28,020 nucleotides of DNA from Azolla pinnata (GCA_037176905.1 JBBBWG010005413.1:1-28020); one strand, 5' to 3'; positions 9,594 through 21,790 are shown, counted from the first letter of the stretch. The notes: generated by a model from the letters alone, not told the origin. Numbers and translations are program-made.

Positions 9594-9840
9594 ATTGGTC
9601 GTCATTGCAATCTTCTGTTCAATCATGCGTGTGCGGCAAGATTGGATCGATCGCTTGGTCTGGTCAATTCCTGATCTTGGTCCTCATCGCAATCCTCCGT
9701 TCGATCATGCGTGTGCGGCAAGATTGGATCGATCGCTTGGTCTGGTCGATTCCTGATCTTGGTCCTCATCGCAATCTTCCGTTCGATCATGCGTGTGCGG
9801 CAAGATTGGATCGATCGCTTGGTCTGGTCGATTCCTGATC
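9594..9840. repeat. 82-bp tandem repeat, three copies
   Basis: The unit contains ATGCGTGTGCGGCAAGATTG, then GATCGATCGCTTGGTCTGGT and CGATTCCTGATCTTGGTCCTCATCGCAATC. Copies are anchored by ATGCGTGTGCGG at 9625, 9707 and 9789, exactly 82 bp apart and nearly identical, so the amplification is recent. The ORFs across it change frame with each unit and are not genes. Confidence 0.92.
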
Positions 9841-10150
9841 GGATCGAATCGATCTCCTCGTCCGATCGATCCCTGTTCAGATCGAATCGATCGCCTCGTC
9901 AATCAGTTCCTATCCAAGTCGGATTGAATCGATCGCCTCATCGATCGGTTCCTATCCAAATCGGATCGAATCGATCGCCTCGTCGATCAGTTCCTATGCA
10001 AATCGGATCGAATCGATCGCCTCATCGATCAGTTCCTATCCAAATCGGATCGAATCGATTGCCTTGTCGATCGGTTCCTATGCAAATCGGATCGAATCGA
10101 TCGCCTCGTCGACCGCTTCCTATCCTAATCGGATCGATCGGCTCGTGTTC
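9841..10150. repeat. 42-bp GATC-rich satellite, about eight copies
   Basis: Unit GGATCGAATCGATCGCCTCG plus TCGATCAGTTCCTATCCAAATC. Starts are at about 9841, 9880, 9921, 9963, 10005, 10047, 10089 and 10131; the last five steps are exactly 42 bp. Because 42 is divisible by three, the array reads as a 14-residue repeat (NRSPRRSVPMQIGS). A (GATC)n run at 10201-10224 closes the block. It lies about 210-840 bp upstream of the isomerase start codon together with the 82-bp repeats. Confidence 0.92.
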
Positions 10151-10271
10151 GGATCGGATCGATGGTTTTTATCGGGTGTCATGGCCCACCGCACGGGGAA
10201 CGATCGATCGATCGATCGATCGTTCATTCTATCGATTACGTGATCGATCCGGGTCTGTAAAAAAAGTCCAG

Positions 10272-10277
10272 TGGGCC
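10272..10277 (+). promoter_or_regulatory. TGGGCC (site II-like) element before the isomerase
   Basis: TGGGCC occurs about 160 bp before the isomerase ATG. TGGGCY elements (TCP-bound site II) are common in plant promoters of constitutive metabolic genes. A single hexamer is weak evidence. No TATA box is evident between the satellite and the ATG. Confidence 0.3.
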
Positions 10278-10434
10278 AAAAAAGGCTTCTGGCCCCGGTG
10301 CCGATTCAAAACGCCAGTTTCCGACACTCTCGTAGAAATTGCATCCGAAAAATAGACTGAAAGAGATTCTCTTCCGCAACGACGAGCCCGATGACGAGAA
10401 GACGCGCAGAGAAGCGAGGCCCGCAGCAGCAGCT

Positions 10435-13400
10435 ATGGCGATCTCCCTCCTCAAGCTCCCCCTCCCCTCCACCGTTGCCGCCGATCGCTCCGTCTATAAG
10501 CTCGTCCTCTCCGGCCCTGGTGAACACCGGTACGTCCCCACCCCCCCCCCCAAATTCTCGCTCCTTTCTTCACCACTTCTCCAAATTGGCAGAGATCTTT
10601 GTCCCGCTCCATTGATCTTTGTAGCGTTCGTCTTTCCTGCATAAGATACCGACATCCTAAGGTCTCTCACCTTGTGTTTCCGCCGACCATCGGTTGTGTG
10701 AAGAAGTAGGAGGGCTTGCGTCCCTCAGGAAAGCCCCCATGCTCTCTGTGTGTAAATCCTGACTTTATAATGCTTGCGTCGAGTCTAAGTTCCAGCGGAC
10801 TTCAATACGTTTCCTGTGCGGATCAAAAGTCGGGGATTAGGAAAGCCACCATGTCTGCTCTGGCTTTATAATGCTTGCGTGGACTCATCGCACTTTACTA
10901 CGTTTTGTGTGGATGTACGGGGTTTGTTTCTATCGGGAAGCTTCCATGGATACATCTTAACTTTACGATGCGATATAAGGCACCAAGATCCTAAGTCTCA
11001 TCAGAATTTATGATTCCTTGGATCAGGTTTGTGAAGGAAGGGCTTTGTTTCTCTAGTAAAGCCTAGATGGCTGCCCAGTACAAGTGCCATGAATTAGAGC
11101 TAGTAATATTTTAAAAGATTTGAATGTGTCCGTGTTGATAAGAAGCTTCTATAAATCATATAAATCTTGGCCGGAACTGTGTCTACTTTAGCATGGCATT
11201 GCAAAATTACGTAGATATAGGAGCCGCCTTTGTGAATTGGGAGTTTCCATGCCGTTGATTACTTTAAAGGTAAAGCTAAAGCAAACCGATTTCTACTTGG
11301 AAGGAGGCATCAATGTCTTCATGTCTTCTTAGACATTATAGTCATTTCTGTACTAGATGAGAAGGTTGCATTGCCAGAACATCCGCAGCAGTAATAACAT
11401 TTCCTGAAACTGGGCTAATTACATAATTTGAAAAAAGGAGTATGCGTTGTTTCTGAAAATCAGAGGCCGGACTGGATACCCATGGTTTTCTAAATCTTTC
11501 CTTTAATTTTAATCCATGCTCTTAGTGAGGATCATATATTCTATCCCTTACAATCGGCAATAACGTTGATATTTGAATCCAGGCTAAACCCAGATAGCAT
11601 TGCTGATATTAATAATGCGTTGGATGAGGTATTCACTGCTTCTTTCTTAGTTTCCATTTCTATCATTTTCAATTCCCGAATTTGATCAAATGAGCTTCTG
11701 ACAGGTTGAGAAGGACTCGAGTGCATCAGCTCTGCTTACCACCAATGAGGTTCTCATCTATGAAACTTTTACGTGATGATTAGAAGTCGTAGAAAAGGGA
11801 GCTTCTCTTTATGAAACTTCATGTGATGACTAGAAATCATAGGGAAGATTCAACCTCCTAGTTATAATAAGATTTTAACCTATACGATGTGATGCTAAAT
11901 AAGGAAAAATGCTGTACCCATTAAAATGATAAAAATATACGTCTTGTTTATTTTCAATCTTTACCTCAATCAAGTAAACTCTCTGTTCGCTGATATCCCC
12001 ACAGTATGCCTCATAATTGGAAACCATTGTGTCTCATGAATAAATATGACGGGTTATATTTCATTACCTTATGCAGGGGAAGTTCTTTTCCAATGGACTT
12101 GATCTTCAATATCTTAAAAACAACCCAGACAAGCATACTGTAAGAATATGAATGCTCAGCATTTACTGTGCAAAATGAAATCGTGCTGTTTGACGTGCAA
12201 TATGACTCATTTTGTTGTTTGTTGGGTCATGTTCTTCATCACAGTTACTTATTACTCTTTTCCACAAATTATTACAAAGGATCCTTTGCTTCCCAATCCC
12301 TACAGTCGCAGCGATCTGGTATGGTTTTGAAACTTATTCAGAAGTTGTCTTATTCTTACAGTTAACTTCTTGCTGCACCTTGTAATAGTTTCCATTTATT
12401 CTCTATATTTAGAAATGCGAGGTTATTGTGTTGAAAAATGAGGATGAAGATGAGAGGAGAGAGGAGAAAAGGAAAAACCTTGTTCTAGAGTAGTGAAGCA
12501 AAAACATTTGAGGATATGTGCAAGTCGAGGGTGACCACCAGCTTCTCGGGCAAGAAAATATCAAGGATTATGCTACAGATTTAGTAATTTTTAAACAAGT
12601 TGCCAAAGAGGAAGCCCTCGTACTCTCAAACCCTCGACCAAGCCTTTACTCTCTCATACCCTTATATTCTTTGACTCTTGGAATCATATTCTTGTGATCA
12701 AGCATGATATATCTAAAAAAAGCATTTCTTGGTGTTGGCAATCTATTATTCTTATGACAAATCTGAATAATTAAACTTATTGATGCATGTTGTGATGAAT
12801 GGGAGACTATATTTGCATATGCAAATTCCCATCTTCTTTGGAAATTTCAATAATAGTTACTTGATTTGTTGTATGATCCTCAATATTTTCCTGTCCAAGA
12901 CCTTAATGGTCTTGCCTTGACTTTCACATATCCTTATTATTGTTTTCCACAACATCAAAACTGTTGTAGATTATTCATGTGTTGTAGGTATATTTTTGTG
13001 TCAGCATATCTTAATTCAAAATTGAGCCATGTTGTTAATGTACACTTGATGAATTGATTTATATCTAATACAGTGGCCATGCAACTGCTGGGGGCTGCAT
13101 GATAGCCTTAGCACATGACTATCGATACATGCGAAGTGACAGGGGCTTTATTTTCTTAAATGAGGTAGTGATTCATTTTCTATATTTTCTTGCTTTTGAA
13201 CCATCACCCACAAGTTCTCTATTTTCATGATTGACATCGTGAAACTTACAAATTCCTACAGTCTCTGGTCAGCCCTAGTGTCTACTGCATGTCTGCGTGG
13301 TATCTATAGGGGAGATAGGTTTAGGAAGCAATTTAACAGATTGCCATTGGAAAACAATTTTTGATACTGGTTTGCACTGGTATGACCAGCTCTTCAATAC

Positions 13401-16400
13401 AGAGCACACGTCATTTGAAGCATTTTGTGCAACATTCTGTGAAATGTTATCCTGTAGAATATCAGTTCAGGAATCCTATTGACAATTCTTCTCGATCCAT
13501 CAGCATCCTGAAGATACCGTCCTGACATTTATCATCCGCTCCCAACAGTGGCTGTGCCTGTTACCTGGAGAGCTGGCAAGTTCATTCCCAAATTGAGGAA
13601 CTGAACAGAACCCAGGTTCAGTTCCAGGATTAGTGCAATGACGTATCCCAATGTGTCATGACCCCATCCTGGCCATGGACCACCATTTAAGACATGGAGA
13701 GCTTTTGCATTCACACCCTTAGTCAATGAATCTCCCTTTAAGCTGCAGACTTGTATTCTTCTTAATCCTACTGACTACAGTATGCATGTTCCTATTTCCT
13801 GTTGTAAAACCATACTGAAGGTGGTGATCAAGCTTCCTTTAACAGTCGGTATGAATGCAATTATCAAAAGTAAGCTACCTGTCCAAACCTATCATGAAGC
13901 AGTATTGTCAGGGTGAGCACTTCCTTTTTCATTGCACCTCTCTGAAACCAATTTGATTTGAGGAATTCTCGACGATAATCTATTTTTGTTCAGCCATCGA
14001 TATGGTGGAACATCTGCAGCAGCTGCTGGTATTGTAAGTAAGGCGTTGCCTGATGTACCTTCCACCATAGAAGTGGCCTCTAATCAAGGTGTGTTAGATG
14101 TCTATATTTATATTAAAAAATACATCACATATTTGGGGGATAAAATTTCTAATATAAGGATGTTGGTTGCACAGCATCTGAGTTGGCTGCTAAAGGTTTT
14201 GATCGTAGTGTCTACAAGGCTTTGAAGGTATTTATTTTTAACCTGTGATTACAAGTTCACAATTTGCAATTGGCTAATTAGCATATGATGGTTGAAAAAA
14301 AAGAATTGGCGATTTAAATTTCCAAATGTTCTTCTGTAAGAATGAAAATGAACTGCTGCATGAGCTAATGAAAACAAAATATAGTTATAAATGAACACCC
14401 GGATGTTCTCAAAAGTCAAAAGAGTGGACCATGTCACCTTTTTCATGAGTAGCCTATATAAGAATGACACGCTAGAAAGATATCTATAATGCATTCATTG
14501 CCTTTGATTTACTTGGAATGAAGGAGTTTGGGGCATGATGTGATGCACCATATTCGCCAAATCTTACAACCTGATGGTAATGAGGTGAGACACCCTGAAT
14601 AGGCGAGTCAGAGAAAGAAATTTATATTAATGTCTTCGTTGAGGAGGTCAAAATTACCTGAGGAAAATACAACCTCAAGTGTTTCCATGCCTCTAAGATT
14701 TAACTACATATAAGATCTCAGCAAACGTACAATATCTAAGAACACGTGATCATGTGCCTAGATCGTCTGAAGATTTTGTGGTCGTCCTAGGAAAGATCTC
14801 TAAAACGAGGGAGGCACCTTCGGTGCTTTGTGATAATGGCCTTTATTTGTCAATGACATGGATGGCGAGGCTGTGGCTCTGTTGCTCATCGCCGATATGC
14901 GCAAAACATTTTGATTTCTTGATCAATGATAACACCTTTTGATTCCCCTTGGGGAAGAAATTGCCAGACTAAAGAAATTTGTTATTGTTCTTCTGACCAA
15001 TTCTGGTTTTGGCCTTTTTGAGACATTGTTTGATTTGATACCAGTTGATAGTGTGCAAAGGTCAAAATAGTCCTACAGACCCAAATGTGAGATAGTTAAA
15101 CTAGCATGAATATCCTGCAATAACTGAAGGCAAGAATTACAGCGAGGACAAATCAAAGTTTACATGATGCGAGCTCTTGGGGCCTTTATGTTTTTGCAAG
15201 GAAATATCAGCATTAGAAGGTTAGAAATCTGCCAGCACATTCCATCAAAACCAGAATAAATACAGAATAGGTTGCCACTATATACTGAGGGTATATTGGA
15301 AATATAGTTGGTAAGTATGGTTATTGTCCCTTCAGTGTGGCAAGTCATAATAAAAAAATCCTGGTAGGTGAGTGTTACGAGCATAACCATTCACTGACCC
15401 TTAGTGTGAACACTATGATATATAGGCCATTCACCCTTTCATTATTTAATGAACTAGCCCACCAATAGCTGACCCTTAGTGTGAACAGTATGGTATAGAG
15501 GTTAGTGAATGTTTACGCTCATAACAGTAACTATATAATGCTGATGTTGTGACTTTGATAGGCAGTTTCTGAGAGTTTTGTGATCTCTTGAAATAAGACC
15601 AGGTCATCTTCTTGTATTGATATGTTTGTGCGTCCATAAAACATGCCGTTATATGATTATTTCGTTATCAGAATCAAGAACCACGGGTCCTTAGGCATAC
15701 CGAGCTCACTGCATAGGGTTCCTTGACGTTGTCAGTAACTGGTATATTTTCAGTCTGTGTGTTAGATAGTTCAGTTATACTTTGAAGTTCAGAGCACCAT
15801 AAATACTGCACTACTTCCAATGTACGTATCATGTCTGATCACAGAATCCCTACAATTTCACTTACCTCGTACAAGCATTTTCGTATCGTCCCTATTAAGT
15901 ATCTCATGATTGACTTGACAGCATCTCCATTTGTTTTGGAAGGTTAACCAATCTAGATTTCCAAATGCAAAGCTTATTTTTTTGAGTGAGAATGGATTTG
16001 AGGACATTATGACAAAAATCGTCACTGGATGTGGTTTACCATTTCTCCGTTTCTCTGTGTTCTTAGATTCTTCAAAGGAAAACTCTATTCTGTTAATATT
16101 TTGGAAATGAGATGGCTTGCACTCTGCAATTGATGGTCCTATCACTATCCTGCTCGTGCATTTTTGTAGTGGTTTTAATTGACATTAAATTCATGTAGAT
16201 GAATGGTAGGACCACATGCAAAAAATGGACGAGCAGGATTTTGGGAACTTTTGTGATTCGTACCTCTACCTTTTGCAATCTGGAGTGATTCTTTATTATA
16301 TTGTTTGACTCATGAGCCATATTGACCTTTTAAGAAACGTTTAATAGATCTCTCAAGCAACCTGTTCCCTTTGGAATTAACGGCAACATCATCCTTTTAT

Positions 16401-16717
16401 CAGGAAGGCCCTAGAATAGGTGTATTAATGTTGTGAAGGTAAATAACCCGACATTACCTACTATAACCTACCTATTCACCTATTTAATTCATTGTCTGTA
16501 GGAAGCTCTAGAACATGTATAAATAGAAACAAATTAACATGGGTGATCAGGGAATCTCCTTAATGGTGAATTGACTACCGCTTATTGCTTGAAGAATAGA
16601 CTATTGTTTATCTGCGAATTGCAGGACGAGATGTTTAAATTTGAAACTGAAGCCCTGTTACGTGGAGGACTGGAAGGAGTGCCCGAGAGATTGGGTAATC
16701 TGGCTGCCCGACTCTAG
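10435..16717 (+). CDS. Peroxisomal delta3,delta2-enoyl-CoA isomerase (ECI/PEC-type), ten exons
   Basis: Crotonase-fold enzyme expected to shift double bonds during beta-oxidation of unsaturated fatty acids. Exons: 10435-10529, 11583-11628, 11705-11749, 12077-12139, 12245-12318, 13074-13164, 13821-13912, 13994-14088, 14175-14227, 16625-16717. The sum is 747 nt (248 aa) with consistent phases and GT-AG introns. The order GPGEHRLNPD, GKFFSNGLDL (oxyanion region), FPIPTVAAI, GHATAGGCMIALAHDYRYM, SDRGFIFLNE, SKLPVQTYHEAVLSG and ELAAKGFDRSVY follows plant ECI proteins of about 240 aa. Glu138 in FLNE is the candidate catalytic base. The protein ends ARL, a plant PTS1 peroxisomal signal. Oddity: the usual EVDIGLP after the Glu reads EVVIKLP. 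Exon 5 is the least certain, being only 74 bp. No stop or frameshift is present, so it looks functional. Confidence 0.93.
10640..11010 (+). repeat. Diverged tandem repeats in isomerase intron 1
   Basis: The phrase AGGAAAGCC.CCATG followed by CTTTATAATGCTTGCGT appears twice about 110 bp apart (10728-10785 and 10840-10880). A third, weaker version follows near 10935-10985 (GGGAAGCTTCCATGG, ACTTTACGATGCG). ATAAGATACCGACATCCTAAGGTCTC at 10642 (26 bases, given here as ATAAGATACC, GACATCCTAA, GGTCTC) resembles ATATAAGGCACCAAGATCCTAAGTCTC at 10973. Confidence 0.6.
14228..16624 (+). other. Large isomerase intron 9
   Basis: A 2.4-kb intron between the exon ending in the VYKALK codons and the last exon. 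It is AT-rich with no recognised gene. It holds a small inverted-repeat element at 15373-15526. The short ORFs inside show no domain. Confidence 0.75.
15373..15526. mobile_element. MITE-like inverted-repeat element in intron 9
   Basis: Left arm TGTTACGAGCATAACCATTC at 15373 is the reverse complement, with few mismatches, of the right arm ending ...GTTTACGCTCATAACA at 15526. The arms are about 27 bp and the element about 154 bp. Inside, GACCCTTAGTGTGAACA is also present as a direct repeat (15397 and 15471). No clear target-site duplication was found, so a local inverted duplication is an alternative. Confidence 0.5.
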
Positions 16718-18098
16718 TAACTATATTTAGGAGAGAATGATGTCATGGATGAAGAGGGATGCGGGGGGTGTTTTTCCCCTTGATCGAGTGCATACTAATT
16801 AATGGGCATGAACTTGATGTTTCAGTTGATTGATTTCTGTAAGTCATTTGCTTTGCGTGTATAAACTATGGATATGATACATATGAAGGAAATTTGTAAA
16901 TCTTTCTGATTACGTTGTTAACTTGTGAGTCGAGTTATTGAGCGCCATCTCTCTATGAATGCCGAGGGATCCAAGCAGAGATTTTCTGTGATGAAATCGG
17001 AAAACACAAGTACCAAGGGGAGGAAGAACAATAGAGCACATTTTTATAGCGATATGTTTGGCGATGTTCGAGGAAGCGCAGGATGGAGAGAGCGCTGGCG
17101 ATGAAACAATGTGGAGGACTTGCATTAAAAAGCTATGTTCTGGGCATAAGCTAAACTTGGCTTGGGAGTAAGGGTAGAGCTTTGTTGGGCATGGGAAAAG
17201 CATGTACGTCAATGCCCGGTTGTTCCACAGAGCTCGAGCAAGATCATCATTGTACAGATTGTGAAGAAGACATCTAGCGACATATCAAGCCGCATGCCTT
17301 GGTGGTGATGGTGATTATGATGGTGATGATGGTGGTGGTGATGGTGGTGATGATGGTGGTGATGATGGTGGTGCTTGATTTGTGTGAAAAATCAGCACAT
17401 TCTCCCACCCACATCCATTATCAACACACACTCCCATCGATGCCTTTGCACGACCTCAATCCGCTTCTTCAATTCAGCGATCTATGTTCTCGATTGTATG
17501 ACTGTGTAAGTGTTCCTCTCGGCAATGATCTATGTGCGGTAAAATCCCCCGTTTGCATGCTCTCGTTCTTGAAGGTAGTGCGAGTTAATGAAGTAAGTTG
17601 TAATGTGTTTTTTGTTACTCCATCTTAACCCATTACTCTTACCATCACTTCGGTGAAGAGCTCTCTATGCGTAGTTGGACATTAATCAATAAAATGCAAA
17701 CATGGGCATCGGAAGCCTAGAAATTTGAGGAAGGGCTTTCTTTAATAGCTATAGTTGGTCTTGCAACAGATGCCACGATCATGGCTTATGGGTGCAGAGA
17801 TCATCTAAGATAATACAGACATGCTTCGTCATCACCGTCGATCCTCATCCTCATCATTGACCATGGATGGCATGTTCCCTCACGCATGGTCAGATGCGTC
17901 AAACGAAACGATGGATATGGCATTGTGTTTGATGGGGTCGAGAAAAAAAGAAGAAGAAAAATAACAAGCAGACAGACAGGCAAGCAAGCAGGTAGGCCAT
18001 TTGGGAAGCCTCCGATGTCCGATGATGCCTCCTCAAAAGATGAGAACATTTGAGAAGTTTAAGGCAAAGTGTTTTGTCCAAGGTAATAGAATGGATTG

Positions 18099-18133
<35 letters not shown>

Positions 18134-18739
18134 CGCATGTGAATGGCCCCTTCATGTACATGTACTTGGGGTAGTCTGAGATATGGCTCTTCTTGCTTGA
18201 TGAAATGGGAAGGTAATATGAAAGCTTGGTTCTCTTATAGCTATTTGTGTTGTCTTGTTATTACTTGATTTGTGTGTCAAAGTAAATCGATTCGAGCTTA
18301 TTACTGTTACTTAATAAAGTGTAGTGTTAATTTTTTGTGTGATTCCTCTCCTGTCGAGTATTTACTGCCAACCATTCCTTTGGTAAAGATTATCCGACCG
18401 ATAAACAAGCAACATGGTTAACATAATTTGTCAATACTATTGACAAAGTAGCAAAATGTCAGCATTGCCGATGCTAAACTGAAATCTCATGTCATCAATA
18501 ATGTTGACAATAATCCCTAGGGCTACAAATTATCACTTGTATTTGCTGAGAATGATGATCGATGGTAAGATTATTCGTTGATATTATCATTAGTTTTTGC
18601 AAACATGAACCGTCAGTAACATTGATGAATCAACCATTGTTGGATTCTTTGTTATTATTGATAAATGTTTAGGTAAACCTTAGCTAACTAAGATTTATCA
18701 AATTACAAGGAAACATGATGTACAAGAGTGTTAGAGACT
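16718..18739. other. Intergenic DNA with microsatellites
   Basis: The isomerase 3' UTR probably occupies the first few hundred bases. A GGTGAT-type trinucleotide tract lies at 17301-17373 and a (GT)16 tract at 18100-18132. ORFs here (up to 109 codons) are repeat-derived or lack a recognised domain. Confidence 0.5.
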
Positions 18740-20430
18740 TGTGTTGAACCACAATGGTTCACACACCTTGTTGATTGTACCTGTACCATGCTCGCCATGT
18801 GACTATGATGTATGGTTGCCATGTGATTTGCATGCATTGTTTTCACTTGGTGGCTCCGATGATGAGAACAAGGTCTGCATGCATTTGTTTGTTATTCAAA
18901 ATATTTATCAAAAAGTAAGATAATTTTGTAGATAGGTTCTTAGCTTTTATATGAACCCATAATGGTTTGAGCATGTACAAAACCCATTTTTTGCTCCTAC
19001 TTTGATGATGAGTTCTACAAGCCCAATGCAAGAGCTAGAACTTTGTTACATAAGATAAAGATAAATGGGATGTATAAATGTACGTGTGGATGTTTATAAT
19101 GTTGCATGTGTGTATGCATATACAAATAAATATAGATACCCACACGAATAACATATACACATGAATATGTACAAGACAAACAAACAATAAGAATATCACA
19201 CATTAATAAGCAAAAAGACAATGAGGGTTGCTTAAGCTCTTCATTTATCTTTGAAGTTCTTAGCTCTCCAAGTAAGAAGAAGAAGCAAAAGATGTATATG
19301 TTCTCATTGAGAACAAAAAACTTTAAAAATGTATACCTAATTTTAAATTTTAAATTATATTTTTTATTTTAGATTACTTTTCCTTAAAAGATTTTAAAGT
19401 TGTTCAATTGACAATAACAGATGGGACTACTAATGTTATTAGAGTTATTAGCTCGATGGAGAAGATGAGATTAAAGTTCTTAAGACTTGTTTAACTTATT
19501 TTTCAATTAGTGTAGACAATTGATTATTTTTTAACCCAATTCACCAAAGTTTGCCTAACAATGTTTTTTCTCAACAGTATATAAAGGAATTCGATGACAT
19601 TTTACAACTTATATCAATTTCCCTTGAAATAAGGTCGCCATTAATTGTTTAAATAGGATTTGAAATTGGTGTTGTTACTATTGAAGTATATGTTTGGTCT
19701 AATTGCCTAGGCCACAAGAGTTATTTTCGCTTTAAATGTTATTCGAACAATCAATTATCACATCATATGACTATTAATCGTTTGTCGGTTAAGATATTTA
19801 TATTAATTACAAGATACACTTAATTTAAGAATCTTAAAAATTTTGACCATATAACATACTACTTTTTTATTGGCAAATTGATTTTTGTCATATTTATCAA
19901 GCTTTGGGATGTTGAACCTTCTTGTTGAAGAAATAATAAATTCAAGTAGTTTGTTGTTTGTTGACAAAATGTGGTTATACTAATGGTCTCCATTGTGATT
20001 AGAATAATTTAGTTAAATGTTTAATATTCAGCTGAAACTATTATGGTCGAAACTCACAAACAATGATGAACTCAAAATACAAGAGGAAAATAAGGAAGCA
20101 AAGCTTAGCGTTAAACCAGAATAGTTTACTACTAAACACACTTGGTTGTTTATATTAATCTTCATGCATAATACTCGCTTTATGACAATAACATATAATT
20201 GTTCCGTGATTTGTGGTTTTCCACTTGGTCACTTGCGATGAAAACAAATGTTACAAGTCATTTGGCAAAGTAAACACAATTATCACATAGAATATGTATG
20301 ATAATATTATTATAATAATCTAATAACTATTATGTTGAATAATATACATTTTTAGATAAGATCTTAGCCTTTATATAAAAAGGTCATAGTTTGAGCTTTT
20401 ACGCAAGAAAAGTTTGTGTAGGCACTAATG
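18740..20430. repeat. Old diverged direct repeat pair, possibly LTRs
   Basis: Segment 18740-19020 resembles 20115-20430 in the same order: CACACCTTGTTGATTGTA / CACACTTGGTTGTTTATA, TTTTCACTTGGTGGC / TTTCCACTTGGTCAC, GATGAGAACAA / GATGAAAACAA, TAGATAGGTTCTTAGCTTTT / TAGATAAGATCTTAGCCTTT, GGTTTGAGC / AGTTTGAGC. The second copy has an AT-rich insertion. The 1.1 kb between is AT-rich with no coding signal. These could be decayed LTRs of a lost element or a segmental duplication. Confidence 0.45.
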
Positions 20431-21280
20431 ATAAGTAAATTAGAAAAATATTATCTCAACAACACAAGAAACAATAAAGATGTTGTAAAGAAATAGAAGA
20501 TCGAGTGTGCTTGTGAATATAGAAACTTATTTGTGAATAAAAAAGAAGAGGACAAACATGGAACTGGTTAAGAACCAAGAATACATGAGGGGGATAATAA
20601 CTAAAATATTTGGGAGAAAGAGCTATAACATAATATGATACAATTACAATATTAAATGTGATTGATAAAATAAGTAGTTTTTGTATTTATATACATTTAT
20701 GCAAAAGAATAGCTAAGATTATTTTTACTTACAATAAATAAAGAACTATGGCGTAGAGACTAAATCTAAACTGTATACATGTATTTACTACTTATTATAT
20801 CTAATTAGTTGTATATTCTCACTAGCTCTGGATTCTTTGTAAACTGATCTTAAGTCAATACATTTGGGGTTGATTGTGTTGACACTTCCCATTAATTTTG
20901 TTCTCTGAGATTTATGTGTGTAATGCGTTGAGTTAGTTCAATTTCATTTATAATATTTACCTGCTTTGATTAGGAAATCATATGTTGATCAAAATTTTAT
21001 CCTTAAATTATTTTTGGGGAGTTGAATTGAAATTATCTTATTTGTACTAGGTCGTTAAAGGTTCTGGGAGTCAAGCTAATATGTTAGCCTCCTTTGTTCA
21101 CTTTCCATTTTTACTCACCGATATAGGTATAGAGTTAGTGCAGAACCACCATCAAGCTTATCCCTCCTTTCTTTATAGTTTTTTCTTTCCTTGAATGACA
21201 ATTACTTTGTCTCTTTTTTCTTAGGAGTTCCAGCAATTAATGTTACTACAAGCTGCGTCAAGTTGTATTCCCAAATATTG
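20431..21280. other. AT-rich intergenic DNA
   Basis: No gene, RNA or well-defined repeat was recognised. It may contain the decayed 3' LTR of the - strand copia relic that ends next to it, but I could not define boundaries. Confidence 0.35.
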
Positions 21281-21289
21281 AGCTATCGT

Positions 21290-21790
21290 TGATCTTACTC
21301 TAGTTATCTTAATTTTTCACCATTATTATGTTATATATCTTACTCCCTCTCAAGCTCAAAATGTCATAAGATGAAAACAAGGCTTTCCAAGAAGTATTTT
21401 AATTGCCCCTCAAGCCTTAGCGAATATGTAGCTATTTGGTTATTTGTGCCGACATATAAGATGTTGATGATACCTCTTAATATTGGTTCTCAAATATAGT
21501 GATAATGCACTTCAATGTGTTTGGTCTAGTTATGAATCACTGCTTGACATGCTGAGGTTGTCAAAACAAATTGGTCTTGGCTCATCAATTAACTGATTCA
21601 AATCCCACAACAGTCCTTTTAGACGTATAGCTTTGCATGTAACTATTTATCCTAATTTCCAGCATTATTGTGTTTAATAGTACCCTCGCTTAAGCTCGGA
21701 ATGTCAAATGAGTAGACCACAGGTTTTCAAAAAATATCATAGTTTGTCAATGCCCAAAGCCTTAGTGAATATCGTAATCATTACCTGATA
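21290..21790 (-). repeat. Duplicated RNase H end / polypurine junction of copia relic
   Basis: Two diverged direct copies about 340 bp apart: 21290-21430 and 21635-21775. Each carries on the - strand the end of RNase H, a purine-rich stretch (GCTTGAGAGGGAGTAAGA in the lower copy, GCTTAAGCGAGGGTAC in the upper) and AT-rich sequence after it. The upper copy retains the copia hallmark IFTKAL at about 21763-21780. This indicates a tandem duplication or unequal exchange between elements before decay. Confidence 0.6.

Noticed and set aside
9841..10150. Regular 42-bp repeats considered as a CRISPR array
   Set aside because: Units are head-to-tail with no unique spacers, and the genome is a plant nuclear genome.
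9711..10355. 214-codon ORF with a 14-residue repeat (NRSPRRSVPMQIGS)
   Set aside because: It exists because 42 bp is a multiple of three. It opens only at a GTG, runs out of the satellite into unique DNA and matches no protein family.
13297..13482. ORF containing VSIGEIGLGS, resembling the EVDIGLP region of the isomerase
   Set aside because: It lacks a phase-compatible acceptor and the following sequence does not match the family. The 13821-13912 exon fits both homology and phase.
17299..17628. 109-codon ORF beginning with Val/Met repeats
   Set aside because: It starts in a GGTGAT microsatellite and has no recognisable domain or splice context.
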